From contig NW_026999405.1 of the NCBI RefSeq assembly GCF_037126465.1, positions 434,001 to 498,000 of the forward strand: DNA of 64,000 nucleotides. Direction: 5' to 3'. Origin of the DNA: Ornithodoros turicata (taxonomy: Eukaryota > Arthropoda > Arachnida > Ixodida > Argasidae). Shown here one piece after another: positions 12,201 through 27,200 of this stretch (positions are counted from its first letter, which is position 1; each line of letters begins with the position of its first letter). The position numbers and the translations under genes were made by a program. The notes under the pieces were generated by a model, which ran no database searches, was not told the DNA's origin, and was given only the letters and a program-made list of their open reading frames with translations.

Positions 12201-15200
12201 CGTGGACTCATAATTCAAACTGGACTGTTTTTTTTTTCTTTTCTGTACGCGTGTGTAACAGGATAGACAGACCTACCGAGAACTTTTATGATTAATTTTA
12301 AATAGAAAGAATTGTATACAAGACTCTCTGCCAGCCATTGTGCCGAATTATACGTGTATTGCTGATGGTTTGAGGTGACAGCGAGCTCACGCCATTTTGT
12401 GCGTTCACGTGACGACGGCCGCTCCCGCAGACATTGGTCATAAACCGAGTCATCATATGAATAAACACCATATGATATGCAGGAATCAAAACCTTGTGTG
12501 AAACACGGTAACTTAAAATAAGAATGATCGCAGACTGTTTATTGCGATGCGACAACGATAGTATGACATATACATCGATTATATTGTGGAAGTGAATATC
12601 ACGAAGCGTTTCGGTGACAAAACATTTGATGTCACGAAACGAAAACTTAGTTTCGTCGTTTGTTCACGACATATTCTGCTGCAGGTGGCGTCCGGCTGTG
12701 GATCGGAGCGTTCTCGCTGACACGTAATCTTCGCACGCTGACTGTTCCCGAAGACCCAGATGTGGCCGCGGCACAAGGAGTCAAGGCGATCAGCATGGCG
12801 TGGCTCATCTTCGGACACACCTATTTCCTCGCAGAGAACACGCACATGTTCAGTGGGTTATATGGCTTTTTTAAATATTAAAATGGAGTACGCTACGCAG
12901 TGATTTCTTGACATTTTTCGGGTGTAAATGTTTCGTCCAGTGGTCTACTTCTTTCCTTTGTATTGCCCTGTCACATGGGCAGTACAGGATCAGGTAGTTG
13001 ATTATGCGCGTCAACCTATCAAGTATTGGCTGACCTTTCTTAACACTTCAATAAATAAAATAAAAAAACTGTCACTTAGCGCTGGATCCAATGCTCTTAG
13101 AGACGTTGACACAAGGTGTCCATATGGATTCTATCCATACCAGGTCATGAACTCCGAACTCTTCGATGAGTGCTGCATGTTTCTCCTGCAACATCTACAT
13201 AAAATACCTTCACATGTAGTTTAAGATTGCAATTCAACCGCAGGTGGACTCCTCAGGGCCTACGACAACATGGCGGGGGACCTGTTCTTTTCACCCTTCA
13301 TCAATTACACCCTGGCTGTCACCACCTTCTTCCTAATCAGGTTTTTGCATCTTGAGCTTTCTCCTCTCACCAACTTGTGACAACAGCGCGCGTTTACATG
13401 AATGCGATAAAAGACGACCGCACGAGGGAAGTCGATTTCTACTCTGAATGCAAACCGGCATATATCGACTCCGCGTATATCGTAGAAGTCGACACAGTGA
13501 GGACAAATCGCTAGGACTTCAGTCGGCAGTTGTCGACTGAAACCAGGCAAGCAATTTACCAGCAGCTTCGGATATGTTTCAGTAGAGTGTTCTAAGACCT
13601 TGGGACTCCAGGTCGGCTGGCATGTAAGACCGCACCATTCGACATTGACGATTACTCGAGTGGGACTTTCGGTCTACATATCGGTCCTTGTAGACATTGT
13701 TATTATATTTCGTGGTCCAAACTGAACTAAAAGTGAAACGGAAGGGAGGGTCGATGAAAGGGATAAAAATTAGGAAATCAGTAAATGAATACTAAAATAA
13801 TCGTCCAAAGTGTAAACGTGTGAAATTACGTCGGAATCTTCGCCATCATGCGAGGAAAGAAATTATTCCCGCTATAGGTTCGTCTGGATGGTTGAGGTCA
13901 TGCGCTTCTTGCATTGGTTGTTCGGGACGTTGTAGATAGGATATGCGCTCTTTTCGATATATGTCTCCCTTTCGTAAATATACCCAGGAGCTTGAAGGGG
14001 CAATACTGTGCAAACATTGCTCCTCGCGGAATGAAAAGTATCGTTACCTTGACATCAACACAAACGAACACATTGGTTACGTCGTTCGTAATTTATGAGG
14101 GAGAGAAATTACCCTTTCCCTCAACTTCGGAAGAAGGCGCACTTATGTGAATTCCGTTCCTTTTGTATTGCGGTTAAATGTAGGCGCATCTTTCATTCCG
14201 CGAGGACCAATTTTTGTCCGTTTTTAATGTCCGTTTAAATTTAAAATTTTCGGTAGTTCCGTTAATGGCCAGGAAGTCATTTTACTGAAACTCGTTTAAG
14301 CAGACTACTGCGTCCGACATTAATTAACCAATCCTCAGTGAAGTTTCCAATGAATATTTAGCTTTCAGAAAATTTTCGCTGTAGTGCCACGTTTGAGCGC
14401 GTAACCATCTGCTGCCCCAACGTTTAAACGTACACTCTAAAAACAGAACTTCACCGCATAGCACGTAGTGCGCCAATCATTGTCGCGAACGATAGGGTTA
14501 TCGCTTTTGATTCGAGGAGAAGCGGAGGCGTACGCCCTTTTGTGGCAATTACCGTAGACCCAAATTGCCACAAAACGGCGTACGCCCCCCTCTCTCTCTC
14601 CTCGAATCAGAAGTGATAACCCTATGATTCGTGGCAGTGGTTGGCACACAGCGTACTATGCGGGGAAGCTCTGTCTTTTGAGTGTACGTGTTATTATTCA
14701 GCGACAGAGTCCTACTCAACATGTAATGAATACGGAAGAAAATGGTTCATGAGCAAACATGGCGAATTCCGTTGGTTGTTTTCCTGCAGCGTAGTGTAGA
14801 GTGTCGGTTTAGTTTCCGTATTCGCTCCGAGATCGAACAGTGTCGGCGCGCTGCGGAGAAACGACGAACTACCGTAGTGTGGGCGCATCGTCTATCTTTT
14901 ACACGTTTACTCAGCGTTTAGTGCAGTAGTCTAGAGCATTGGGGAACCGAAGAGTATCGTACCAGTGATCTTCCGCTGAATACACACTATAATTACTGAA
15001 AAGAACCATCAACCCTGGACATCGGCCCACGTGTATCTACACTAGAAAGGGTGACAGTGTCGCCCCCTATACTTCGATCTCGCAGCGAATAGAAAGGAGT
15101 GAAGGGAACGAATGACATAAGACGAATCGTTCAAAGCGTCATCTGGAACTAAGGCTTTATGTAATGTGCCATTGAACAGCACTATTTAGACTAGATTAGA

Positions 15201-18200
15201 TCGGAAAAGAAAACACGAGCTTGTTAGTCTCGACAGGGTCAAGTGTAGCCAATCGAAAACTCCTAGTCTGGGAACATGTGCTTGAACAACAAACAACGAG
15301 CTTTGTGGAAGCTCAGACAGACAAAACTGGGAAACAGGATACATGAATGGGAGCTCAACACCTTGAAAATGAATGAACAACTTAACACAGATTGGAAGAG
15401 AGTAAATGTGAGAACATGATCTGGGGGGGGGGGAGGGAGGAGGGGGATTAGAGAGAGCTTATGGTCTGTTCTTGCGCGGGGGCAGTAATTATGATAAGGC
15501 AGCAGGATATCTGTAACATCACGTGACTTTAAATGCAGAATGTTTACTACAATGTACGGGCTTTTTCACACTGCTGCGTTTACCGTTGCGTGTTACGTGC
15601 GATGACAGCGAATCGTAGCAACGGGACATCCTTCCATTAGGAACGAAGGTACACGTAAGACGCTGTACGCAGCCGTAAACGCAGTAATGTGTATCAGCCT
15701 TTAAGCATGGTTCACACTAGTACGTTCTGCTGCGTGCGGGCGCCTGCGTGCGTATGCGTGTATTGTTAGCAACCCGTTCCGCTGTTCACATACCTGCGTC
15801 CGAATGCGTGCATCACCAAACCGTAAGCCAATGAGCGCCGAGCGGGATTTCCACTCCGGTGGCCGCCATGTTGAAAACAGTCTCGCAGAGAGAAACCTTA
15901 TGCGCACGCTCGGAAGGCGGCCTCGCGATTCGTTCTCCGCTTGCGGGCTGCTGCGTGCGTCGGAAAAAGTTGAGCTCGGGCGAACTCCTTGCGTTCTGGT
16001 GCGAGAGGTCGCGCACGTATCTGTTGCCACGGTAACCAGTGCCCGCACGCATCCGCACGCAGCAGAACGCACTAGTGTGAACCATGCTTTATACACCTGT
16101 TTTGACGCAGTGCACCAAAGTCGATCAGTTATAGCTGTCGTTTTTTCTCTCTTCAGTGGACTCTTCATAGCATACAGAAATCCCCCTTCAACTGATGCAC
16201 TTACTGTGAAGGCTTGCTGGCGATTCGTTGTGCAGAGATACTTCAGGTAAGATACGCCGTTCCACAGAGCACATACGTCTAACACGTTTCCCCAGTCCAG
16301 CTTGGTTACGTGTTTCATTTGCTTGGCGATATCCCACAGTCAGCATGGGTAGCTGTGGTGTTCCGCATCTCTCATCTCTCACATTTGAACACATTGTGTA
16401 CCGCACCTCCAGCGGTGAGGAGGAAATGGACCCGATGTCGTCATCATCGCCATCTATTATAGCTGTTGCTGATATAGACCTTGGCGTTTCAGGTCGTCAG
16501 AAATACGGGGTTATAGTCTAGCGAGCGTTACCCATTTCGATCGCATTGCAAAATAGAAGACGGCGTTGCGCCAACTCTAAACTTTGCAGACTGATAGTCA
16601 TTTGTCTTAAGTTTTAATGAAATTTATTGTAAGCGCTAGATTCTCGTCTTAGGTGTTGTGCGGCGCCCTACACCCGTATGATGAAATGCAGTGACGAACG
16701 AGCAATGTACCAGAAATTTCGATAAGCAAATGTACCCTTCACTTGTCAAGCCCTCGAGTCCTAAGGAGCAAAGAAGTGGCATTTGTGCCGCGCTTTGGTC
16801 ATCCCCATGTACACGGCACTTTGTCTAACAATACAGAAACTGAAATACCAAGGTATCAGGAGGACACAACCCGTTTTACAGTGATGAAGAGTTCGTCCGT
16901 TTGTTTGCGTAAACTTTACGCAAGATTGTTTCAGACAGACTATGAACATGGAACTCTCCTCTCTTTATTATTGATTTTTTTTATTAGTTAGTCTCAGTCC
17001 TCATTTCTGTGCAGGATGACTGCGCCCTTTCTGGCAGTACTGTCCCTTCTGCTATTGTTACCATTAATGACCAATGGACCATTCTGGGAAGATTACGCTG
17101 GTGCAGAGATCCGAAGATGTTCTTCCGTTTGGTGGACGAATCTGTTCTTCATCAGCAATTTCTGGACTGCCGACCAAATGGTATTTCCCGTAAAACTTCC
17201 CATTTAAAAAAAAAAGGAAAAGAAACGGAAAATATCATTTTAAAAAGTAAACACACACGAAAAAAAGAAAAAGAAAACAGTGTCGGTCATCCTGCCTCTG
17301 CCTCACTTTGAAATCGTCAATTCCTCCCTCCCCCCTTTTTTTTTTGTTATAGTCGTGGCGATGCCCACTTAAGTGCGGCCAACAACGGCAAGCTACCTCG
17401 ACCCCCCCCCCCCCAACACACACACACCGCATGAGTTTCGTTATTTGCCCTGCCGTCTTTCCGTTTATCTGGGATAACCTGGAATGACTTATCGCAACCC
17501 CTTTAAAGAATGATTTATCCCAACCCCCTGCACCCAAAATACCCCTCAAATGTGTGTGCGGACACCCCCTAATTTTTTACCTGTTCATCCCATAGAGGCG
17601 CACTTGCTATGTCGGCTTCAGACACATGTCATCTCGGTAATGATACGTTTGGCATAACTCTGATAATGACATCCCAAATTTCTGCAACACCCCGTGCAAA
17701 GGATTCTGGATGAACTACTGGTAACAGATGTTTTTGTCAACTCATGTGGAGTCTCTTTACCAGGGAGTGTTTAGAAAAGCTAGCTCGGGACGCCGTCCAC
17801 ACACCTTTGTGCAAGTGCTTTATGTGCCGCTCGCAAAACGACATATATTACATTTCACCACATGACCAATGCTGCACGAAACAATCATCTTATGTATTGT
17901 TTTATATATTTGTTTCAGTGCCTTTTTGTCACGTGGTACGGCTCGACCGTCTTCCAGTTTCTCATTCTGGGCCTTCTTCTACTTCTACTGTTCCAGAGGT
18001 AAAGTACGAGATATCCTTCCAACTGAAGCTACTCAAACTTGGATTGTCTTATACATGACTAACACAAATAGATAAAAATGCCCTCTATAACGAGCATGGA
18101 ACGAATTGGAAAGCCCAAGGGCTACCATATAACAGCTTCCAACTTAAAGAATGGCAGTTGATGAAGATAATTTAATAATAATTGGGGTTTACGTCGCAAG

Positions 18201-21200
18201 ACAACTAGTTGATGAAGAGATCGCAGCAGTGGGATTCGCAGACGCACACACCAACTACATGGCGAGCAGCCGCAACGAACGGTGTCGGCAGAGAGGTCAC
18301 TAGAGGTCACGGGTGTCCCACTTTTCAACGCCCTTCAAGTTGTCGCTTCTCAATCACTGGACGGCAGTGACAAACCAATCAAATCTATGAAGAAGACAAG
18401 GGTCCGTGGTGGACATACAGTTAATATAGGAAGACTCTAGAGAACGTACTTGGCGCGCCGTCAATGGGATTCTCCTATCCCCGAGCGTGACCGCCCGAGC
18501 GTAGCCATCCGTTGGTCATGGACAGTGTTAGTGGACGAATTTCGGCCCCCTAACTACAGCGGAGCTGCTCCGTTTGTTGCCAACCCTGTGCAGTCACGTG
18601 GGATGACAAACAGGGGAACGAACCGATGGAGGCGACGGCGTCCACCGTAGGAAGCGGGGCCAGTCGTGTAATTGCGTTGGGTACGCACGAATCTTCAGCA
18701 TACGTGCAGAATTGAGTAGTGCTATCGGAATCACGAGGTAAACATTGCCATAGCAAACGTGAATAATATTTCATCTATGAGATTAGCTGCGACACCGCCA
18801 ACCCTTTGCTTTCCACCGACACTGATGAAGATGTTTACCGCCTATGGGGCCATTCCATCGTGACATCACCGCTCGCCTTCCGGTTTCGGTTACATACATC
18901 TCTATGGGAGCCCCCAACGCATAGTTTCGGGATACTTGGAGAGGTGTGGTGGTAGCGCGCCGGAGTGGCCCCCAAGGTGGCGTGTGCAAGGCGGCCTCAT
19001 TGGGCAATTCAGGTAACGTGACCCTCGCCCGGCTGCAAAGAAACTACAGCTCGCCTCCTATCCCCACGTCACTTGCCCCGCGCTTCTCTCTCCTATCGAA
19101 GAGCGTTCGGGCGCCTCCTTTTCTTCTGGCCTGCATGACAACAAACGATCACCTCGCCAGTGCGCGCGGAAGTCTTGCTTATCCCGTTCGCGTCCATAAT
19201 TTTCGAAAGTACGATGTACGTCAGTGTCGCCGCCCTCGCCGTTCGCCGGCGTCCACTTGACTGTGTGAACGCAGCTTCGCACACTTGTAGTGAGCGGAAA
19301 TGTTTAATTGAAGTGTGCAACTAGACGTTGTAGTACCACTACAAACTAAGAAATGATATTTATTTAATGTATTTTTTGTAGTATAAATCAACGACGATCA
19401 AATAAGCTGTACAGGAAACATGGATGCCGACAGTGAACGCTCTGCGCTTTGGCATTTTATAAAAGAAGTCTCAAAACCCCATAGTGTCGGATTTCTCCAA
19501 GACTAGGTGACGTTATTTGGGGGTTTGGCGTCTCCCAGCAGCTGTGCACGTTCCTTCCTGACGTGAGGAGAGGAGGAAGTCGACCTTTGAGGAGGAATGT
19601 TGACGCGTACGCTAGATTGAGCGACTTGTGACGTCATCCTTCTCAAAACTAGAAGCTAATCCTATTATATACGTGTAGGCGAACTTGTGGATGAACTCGA
19701 CAATCAAGAAAGCTATGAGCGAAGATACAGACAGGAACGACACAAACCTTATTCTACTTCCACAAAATGCTGCAAAAATTGCTGTATGTCAGTTCTTGGG
19801 CGAACTTTCGTTTTAGACCGACGTGGAGGGTTTATACCGGCGCCTACCGAAGGACACTGACCCGAATAGGGAGCAGACTTATACGAGCATGCCGATTCCA
19901 CTTTTTTACTTATTGTTGTGTCAGTTATGAGAAGGAGAAGATTTGGAAGGATGTAGACTTCAACGCAGTTGGCTCTGAGAAACCTGGGTACCCATTGGTA
20001 ATCGAGGCGTCCTTTCTCTCCTTTCTTTGCAGAAATATGAAACTGGGATTTGTCGGAGCAGTGATATTGGTTGCAGCCGGCGCAATTGTCACAGGGGTCG
20101 TGACTTTCGCCAAAAATCTGCCCCCGGGAATGTTATTCGAGCCAAACTACAAGTAAGCTTTAGTTGTTTGTTTATATATTTATTCCTGTCCACTAAGAGC
20201 CACATGCCTAGGAAGTGGATCACTACAAAGTACAAAACATGTATTAACGGTGCTACAGCATGGGAGAAAAGTTTACGGAACAACAGAGTGTCGCATTTCT
20301 CCGTTGTAGCGAAGCTCTTCACTGTTAAAACAGAACTTCAGCACATAGCACGCGCCTAGCCAACCATCATTCCGAACGATATCATTCTGTGCATTGATTT
20401 GTTGAAAATCGGAGGAGGCGCCTATCTGAGGCACATTATGCATGTCCCAGATAGGCGCCTCCCCTTGTGTAGCAGCAGAGAGGAGCGGACACAGATATAC
20501 TTCCTCCTCTTCCTTCCCCTGTCTTCCCCTTTTCTTTGCTTCTTTTCCTCTTCTTTTCTTTCCCCTTTTCTCCTTTTTCCTTCTCCTTTTCTTTTCTTCC
20601 ATTTTCCTTTTTTTTTGTAATAGCAAGCCTACCTCCGTTTGGCTGACCTTTCCTTTTTTCTTAATAAACATATCCCCCCCCCCTACACACACAGATATAC
20701 TGAGAGATGGGTAGAATAGCTGTTTCATATCCGATCTCTTCCTGATAGGTAGCAGGGGGTCGTATCGACGAAGAGATACGCCAGTGTCGTGTTCAGTAAA
20801 CTTTTGTCTCAAGCTGTTGTACATCGAAGATACACTGTAATATTGATACGGACAGCGCAGCGTGGCGATGGCAATGATGTAATGGACAGCATGCGAATGC
20901 GCGTGACATGAGTCGCGCGACATGAGTTATCGTTGTGGTCGTCACAATATACATTCTAATTAATTGAAACGTCTGAGAGTGAACAAGTGAAAGAATGAGA
21001 GTCACATAAAAATGTCCACTTCCCTCTACACTTGAAGTCATTATAAAGGCACTGCATCTGGACTAGGGATGGGATACGTGAAGATAAATCTAGAGAGTAT
21101 GAGGAGAATGTAGAAGAACATTTAGAACGAGTAGATGGAACATGAAGGCTAACAGAAAACAGCTTCAACAATGTCACGTATAATCTTACGACAGAATGTA

Positions 21201-24200
21201 CTGTACGTAAATACCGAAGCTCGCTTAGGGATAGCATACCAATTATTGAGCTAGGAGATGGTAATATTCATAATACCCCAAACCTATCATTAGAAATGCA
21301 ATTCCGCACAACGGAGACAAACTCCAACTTACTACGTAGTACGTACAGGCTCCAACACAAACAAATTAGAGACTTAACGCGAGAGAAGTTTCGAGAGACA
21401 AGATTTATAAGCCCTATAGCGTCCTCATACAAGTGCGGCAAAGATAAGAAACATGCTGATCAAATTTGAGTCCCTTATCAAGCATCACACTGAGCTCACG
21501 TACTGCCTCTACTCGATGTATCAGTCCCACTAAGCAGTAAATAGTCATATAACAATGTTGTCCGCTTTCTTCCCAAAGATAGAACTTTAGTTTTTGAGAC
21601 ATTCAAGGAGAGTTAACTTAATTTGCTCCACTCATCAATTGGGGCGATGTCCCCCTACAGTGAGATACAGTTGGATACACGGCCCGAAAATTCTTGACAT
21701 CATCAGCGTATAGTAATATTTCACTCTGTTTTACAACATTAACATTATCGTTGATAAAGGTAAGGAGTATGACCAAGTTTAGAGTTACCGTAGAGCAGTA
21801 CAGGTGAAATATTACATGCATAATATTACGACACAATTTTCGTGCCCGCTGCACTAGACTGTAGACTAGATGTAGATAGATTGTAGAATTTTCGGGCGAC
21901 ATTGTGTCACCAGCACAGGTCGTCGAGTAAGGCGCAGAAAACTACATTGCATGCTGACAACACTGCTTCTAAAATGAAAGGGGTTAATTACGTAGCCATC
22001 AGGACCAGCAAGTAAGTCGCCGTCGAACTGTCTGATTATCTGGTACCTGACGTCGCCACGAACCGTTTTACCATAATTTCGATTGGAAATTCAAAATATT
22101 AGGCAATCTCGGTCACGTTTCTGACTCTTTGCGCGAGGTTTACAAGCAACAAGTTGTTAAGCTAAGCCGTCAACTTAAACTGCCTGTCTGCTTTTTTACG
22201 GCTTTTATACTCCTGACACAGGGGCGCGTTTAAACTACTTTACACAAAGGGACACCTAGCAAAAACGCGTTGCGTGACGTGACACACGGCAAAGGAGAAT
22301 CTCCTTTTACGAGGCGGTCCTTTTGGGAAACTGAGATCGGCTATCTCCTTTTCATCTGTAAAGGCGTATGGCGTTGCCTGGAACAAAGAGCGATACGACA
22401 ATAATGCTCTCGAACGAAGGCTACACCGTGTTTTCATTTTTCAAGCACTCCCAGTCTGCGTGCAGATATTGCAATTGTAGTACGTATTTTGAATTCATTC
22501 AGTCAATCAATCAGTTTATTTTCATTCGTTCATATAACACATTCATACAAATAATATACAGCCGAAGGAACCACCGGGAAAATCCAGGAAAATTCCATTG
22601 GTCATATTATTATGTTTGCTGTTACTATGTCGTACGTATAGACTGGTTCTAATGGAAATATCTAGCGCGACATCTCCGGATATATTTTTCAAACGAAACA
22701 CCAAAAGGAATTCGCTCTTGCCGTGTGTCACGGGCACGAACTCCTTTTGCGAAGGTGTCCTTTCCAGCTGGAAAGGACCCCTAACGGAAAGGAGTTCATA
22801 CGTGTCCGTGTCTCAGAGGTATTAGTATGATTGAAGCTCAGTCATTTTCACTGACTGGTATCATTATACACACCAAGGCTCTAGCCGCCAGAAATGATAG
22901 GATGAAATTCATGCTTTCAATTCCAGGGAGGTTCAAAGGGTTTCAACGTGGATATACCACAAGCCGTATGCCCATATTGGCGCCTTCTGTGTTGGAATCA
23001 TTCTGGGACAAGTGTTACGAGAATCGAACAAAAGTAGACTGTCGACGGTAAGCCTGATATACCGGTGCCACATGTGATGGAAACTTGTAGAATATTTGGA
23101 TGGGCCACATAATTTAGAGAAACTGATAGAGACAGAAAGCGTCCCATGGTACGCCATAGGTGCTGTACAGTTGACGCTGACAGTGCCTACCACGTAACAG
23201 TACCAATGTTTTTCCTGCGATAGCTGGCTCAAGTTCTCGGCTGGGTGGCATGTTTGACAACTTCCACAGTCGTCCTGCACTGCGGATACACGTGGAATCT
23301 AACCAGGGCTGGTGCAGCAGCTGCAGGGATCTACGCTGCTCTCCACAGGACATTCTGGGCACTAGCAGTAGGATGGCTGCTGTACGCATGCGCTACAAAG
23401 CACGCATGTAAGGCACATAGTACTATGTCACGAGCCGGTATTCCTTTTTATTTTGCTGCTATCGCGGCATTAATTGTAATGTTGTTCGATGATCCTATTA
23501 TTATGGGGTAATTTTGTTCGGATATAGACTAGGTAAAGTTAAGGCTACGGCTCATGGTACATGATAGTAAAAGGGAGGTAACGCTTAATACTGGTGTTGG
23601 TGGTGGTGCATAGGCACTTACGGTGATTGTCACAAATAGCCGTACGCCTTTCTACAAATTGGGAGCGACATCATCCTGTGCAATGGATGGCTTGAAGCAT
23701 GTTTTGCAGTGAAGTTCCGTCTTAGAGCGCATGATTAACCTACGACACTTCTCTGCCATTGTCAAGAAAGTCAAATTCCCTATTAAATGAACAAGTTTCG
23801 ACGAAATGAAATGAATGAAAATGAGGATTACCAAAATTCCTGTTTAGTCTACGAGCTTCAGAGCCTACACCCCTGAAACAGAATTACGGCAGATGATACG
23901 CTGAGGGCAAGCCATAGAACGGTACCGTTACGGCTCATGGTTCGCTGAATACCCGGGGCATGCGCTCTTTCGTGGCGATCAAGATCGCTTCATCAATATC
24001 ACGGAAAGACGTACGACGCACGCTATCAACAAATTAGGGGTCCCAAGGCAGTCTCCGTGACCCCGACCACCTGTTCCAAGTATTTATATAGATAGGTTGA
24101 TTAGATTGTTCACTGCTGATAAAGGATTTACACGTACAAATAAATAATTGGATCTGCATCAGTACCGGGATAAATACTGAATCTGGATAACAAGTATTCT

Positions 24201-27200
24201 AATAACCGAGTGCGAATCTCCTGAATGTAATTCATGATTCTTTGCTGCTTTGGAAGTTATACGTATGCAATGCAGCCCAATCATACCAGTCACCAAGTCA
24301 TATATCGCTCCCTAAGGCGGCAGCAACGGAACTGTGTTGTGGGAAACTGCATAATCGCTGTCCGCATAAAGAATCTTGGATGAAATATAAAATTGTGAAT
24401 ATGCGTATTCGTAAACGGAACCTACAGCTCTCCTTCAAACATCGAACGTAACCGAATAACGAGCTCAGAACCAACTGTCATTAAGTGTATGACGTCGTAT
24501 TCATTCCTCATATGTTGACAACAGGAACCGACCGCCTTTTTCGTAGCGATTTCGTGGCACTGTTAAAAACCTCCGCATAATTCTTCACCGCATAACACGC
24601 TGCGCGCCAACCATTGCCACGAATGACAACAACAGGAATATCGCTTCTGAATCGAAGAGAGAAGGGGGCGTACGCCGCCTTCTCTCTTCGAATCGGAAGT
24701 CATATCCCAGATATTCGCGGCAATACTTGCTGCGCAGCGTGTATTTGGTAAAGTTCGGTTTTCGGAGTGTAGTTGTCAGAAAAAGTCGTACGCTCCGCTC
24801 TCTCCTCGTGTCAGAAGCGGTAATTGTATCATGCAGAACAGTGCTCGTTATGGGGTGAAGTTCTCTTCTCAGTGTGTACCATGACTTGAAAGAATGCTAG
24901 AAGGTGTAGATCACGTTGGTTGAAAGTCATCGTGGTAAAAACTTACAAAGATGACCGCTGCCCGTCTACGTATCTCCACTGCGTCTTATACTCTCGTACT
25001 ATATAACATAAAAGAGGCATAAGAGAGGGAATTCAATACACGCATTACTTTTGACGCTACGTTTCTGAATATTTCTGGACGGCACAGCAGTTCATGCTTA
25101 CACGTCGCTTGGTTTTAGGGCTCCTAAACAGCTGCCTGTCTTGGAGACCCCTTCAAGCTGTTGGCCGACTCAGTTACACAATGCTTCTTCTTCATCCACT
25201 GGTCATCATCTCGCAGAAAGCTCAGAACAGGCACATCACATTCTTTTCACACTATGATATGGTAAGTGAGCATTTCAGGTGTGCATACGTCTATGGCAAA
25301 TGCTCCTGCCATGAGGACGAGTAAGTGCGACTCCCAGTGCAGCTCACCCCCACTTTATTACAGTCCATCACTGTGGATCGACACAGTTCAGTTATTAGTC
25401 AGCGCTTAAATGTATGTCCACATCACTTGAACGGTACAGTGTAGAGGAGGTTGTCTTCCTCCACACGATTCTTGACCACCGATAATGGAAATGTCCCAAC
25501 GGGCCAGTGCGGGAGCGCGTCGCAACAGGGTCGATTCGTCGTCGTCCACAGGTCGCCACATCACTCCCCCCCCGTAGTTGCGGAACGGTGCTTGCGGTTG
25601 AGGTCCGCGTCGATACCAAGACGGGAGGAGTGTCGACGGCACATAGACGAGGGACAGCTTGGCGAACGGCTTGAGTTCGTGGTAGCCGGCGCGTCAGCAG
25701 CGGGTCGACGGGGGCTGGTGGTGTAGTGCGCTGTGCATTGTGCTGACGCGTCACCAAGCGTCGTGTCAGGTGATAACAGGAAGATGGGATCATCATAAGC
25801 AGAGATAGGACGAATCCAGAATTTTGCGAATCCGAATCTGAATCCGAATCCAAGGAAGGTTCTGCGAATCCACGAATCTTTCGAATCCTTTCTTTAAAAA
25901 GAGTTCAGAAAGAGACGAAAAAAAAAGCTTCTACTGGAGAGCGTTCAGAAAAAAAGAAGATAGTTCAGTTTCGGGAGAATGTATACCCATATAGTTCTTA
26001 ATTTATTTAACATATTGCTCATCGACTACAAGAAATACATAAGTGCTCGAGTCTGAATTATTTCCATAAAGCTAAAGCAACAATCAAAAGCAAAACCACA
26101 TTACTTTTAAACTTGTAATGTAACAGTTCCTGCCTGAACTCTTACAGTCGAGAGCAATGTAAACAAAGAAACAAGACAACACCTGTCGGTCAATGAGGCT
26201 TTTAGCGGACTCCAGAGGCGCCAATTCGAAAAAGAAACGAGCAAACACGGTCGGTGGATTTTTAAATATACCATTCGCTTTTTGGGCACTGGGATTCGGA
26301 TTCCCGAATCTCGAATCCCTGCCTAGGATATGTGGATTCGAGGATTCGCGGATTCGGTTGGCACATCCCTAATCATAAGGCATTTCCGAGAGCGTCTTCC
26401 GGAAAGCCTTGCCGAGTTGACGCATGTGCGGTGCCAGGGCGTAAGGACAGCGACGTACAGAGACCGGTAGCGGAGCGTGTTGCTCATTGAACAGCCGCTG
26501 GTGATGCCGGGGTGTACCATCATGATGTAGGTGCGCGTCCTAAGAGTGTGGGACCACGGCGAACTGCGACCGGTACGGGGCTTCAAAGCCGAAGGGTGCC
26601 TTGTAGGATGAGAGCGTATACCTCCCATTACGAGTCCCCGGTGGAGAGACGTGCTCGGTGGCTCACGAGGCGGCCCTATAGCTCCATCCTCTCTGCTTCC
26701 TGAGCAGGTGTGCGTATCCCGATGCCTGGTGACGGTGGTCCTTACGAAATTTGGGATGGGAGAGAGCCAATTATTCACCGAACTGTGGTGTTCGTAGTTC
26801 GGGTCACCAACTGTAGAGGAGGTGGTGTTCCTCCACACGAGTCCTGACCGGAGATGAGGGAAATGTTCCACAGGGCAGAAAACATTAATAAGCGCTGCGT
26901 ATACATCGCCCTAACTGTCGCGTTTGCTAACAACTGTGATCAAGTTCGAGCTTGTAAAGTGCGCACACAGTCTATTCTTAACAGTGAACATGTTTTACAT
27001 CCATAACTTAAAAACCCGAGACTAGGGGACAAAAAAACGACAAACACAGACAAGATCTGTCTTTTTTGTCCCCTAGTCTCGGGTTTTTAAGTTATGGATC
27101 TATACCACCAGCTCGCTTGCTACCTCTCTATCCTCTCGTTATGTTTTACATTACCATGTCCTTTCGTTTAAGGGATGAACGTGGCTCCAACAAAGGTTAG

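Noticed and set aside
15701..16318. Long open frames on both strands
   Set aside because: They arise from the CpG-rich inverted-repeat element; only the short stretch 16157-16246 has splice borders and the family motif.
20273..20923. A Lys/Arg-rich 216-codon minus-strand frame
   Set aside because: Its basic part translates the CT-rich tract at 20490-20615 next to a MITE; no domain.
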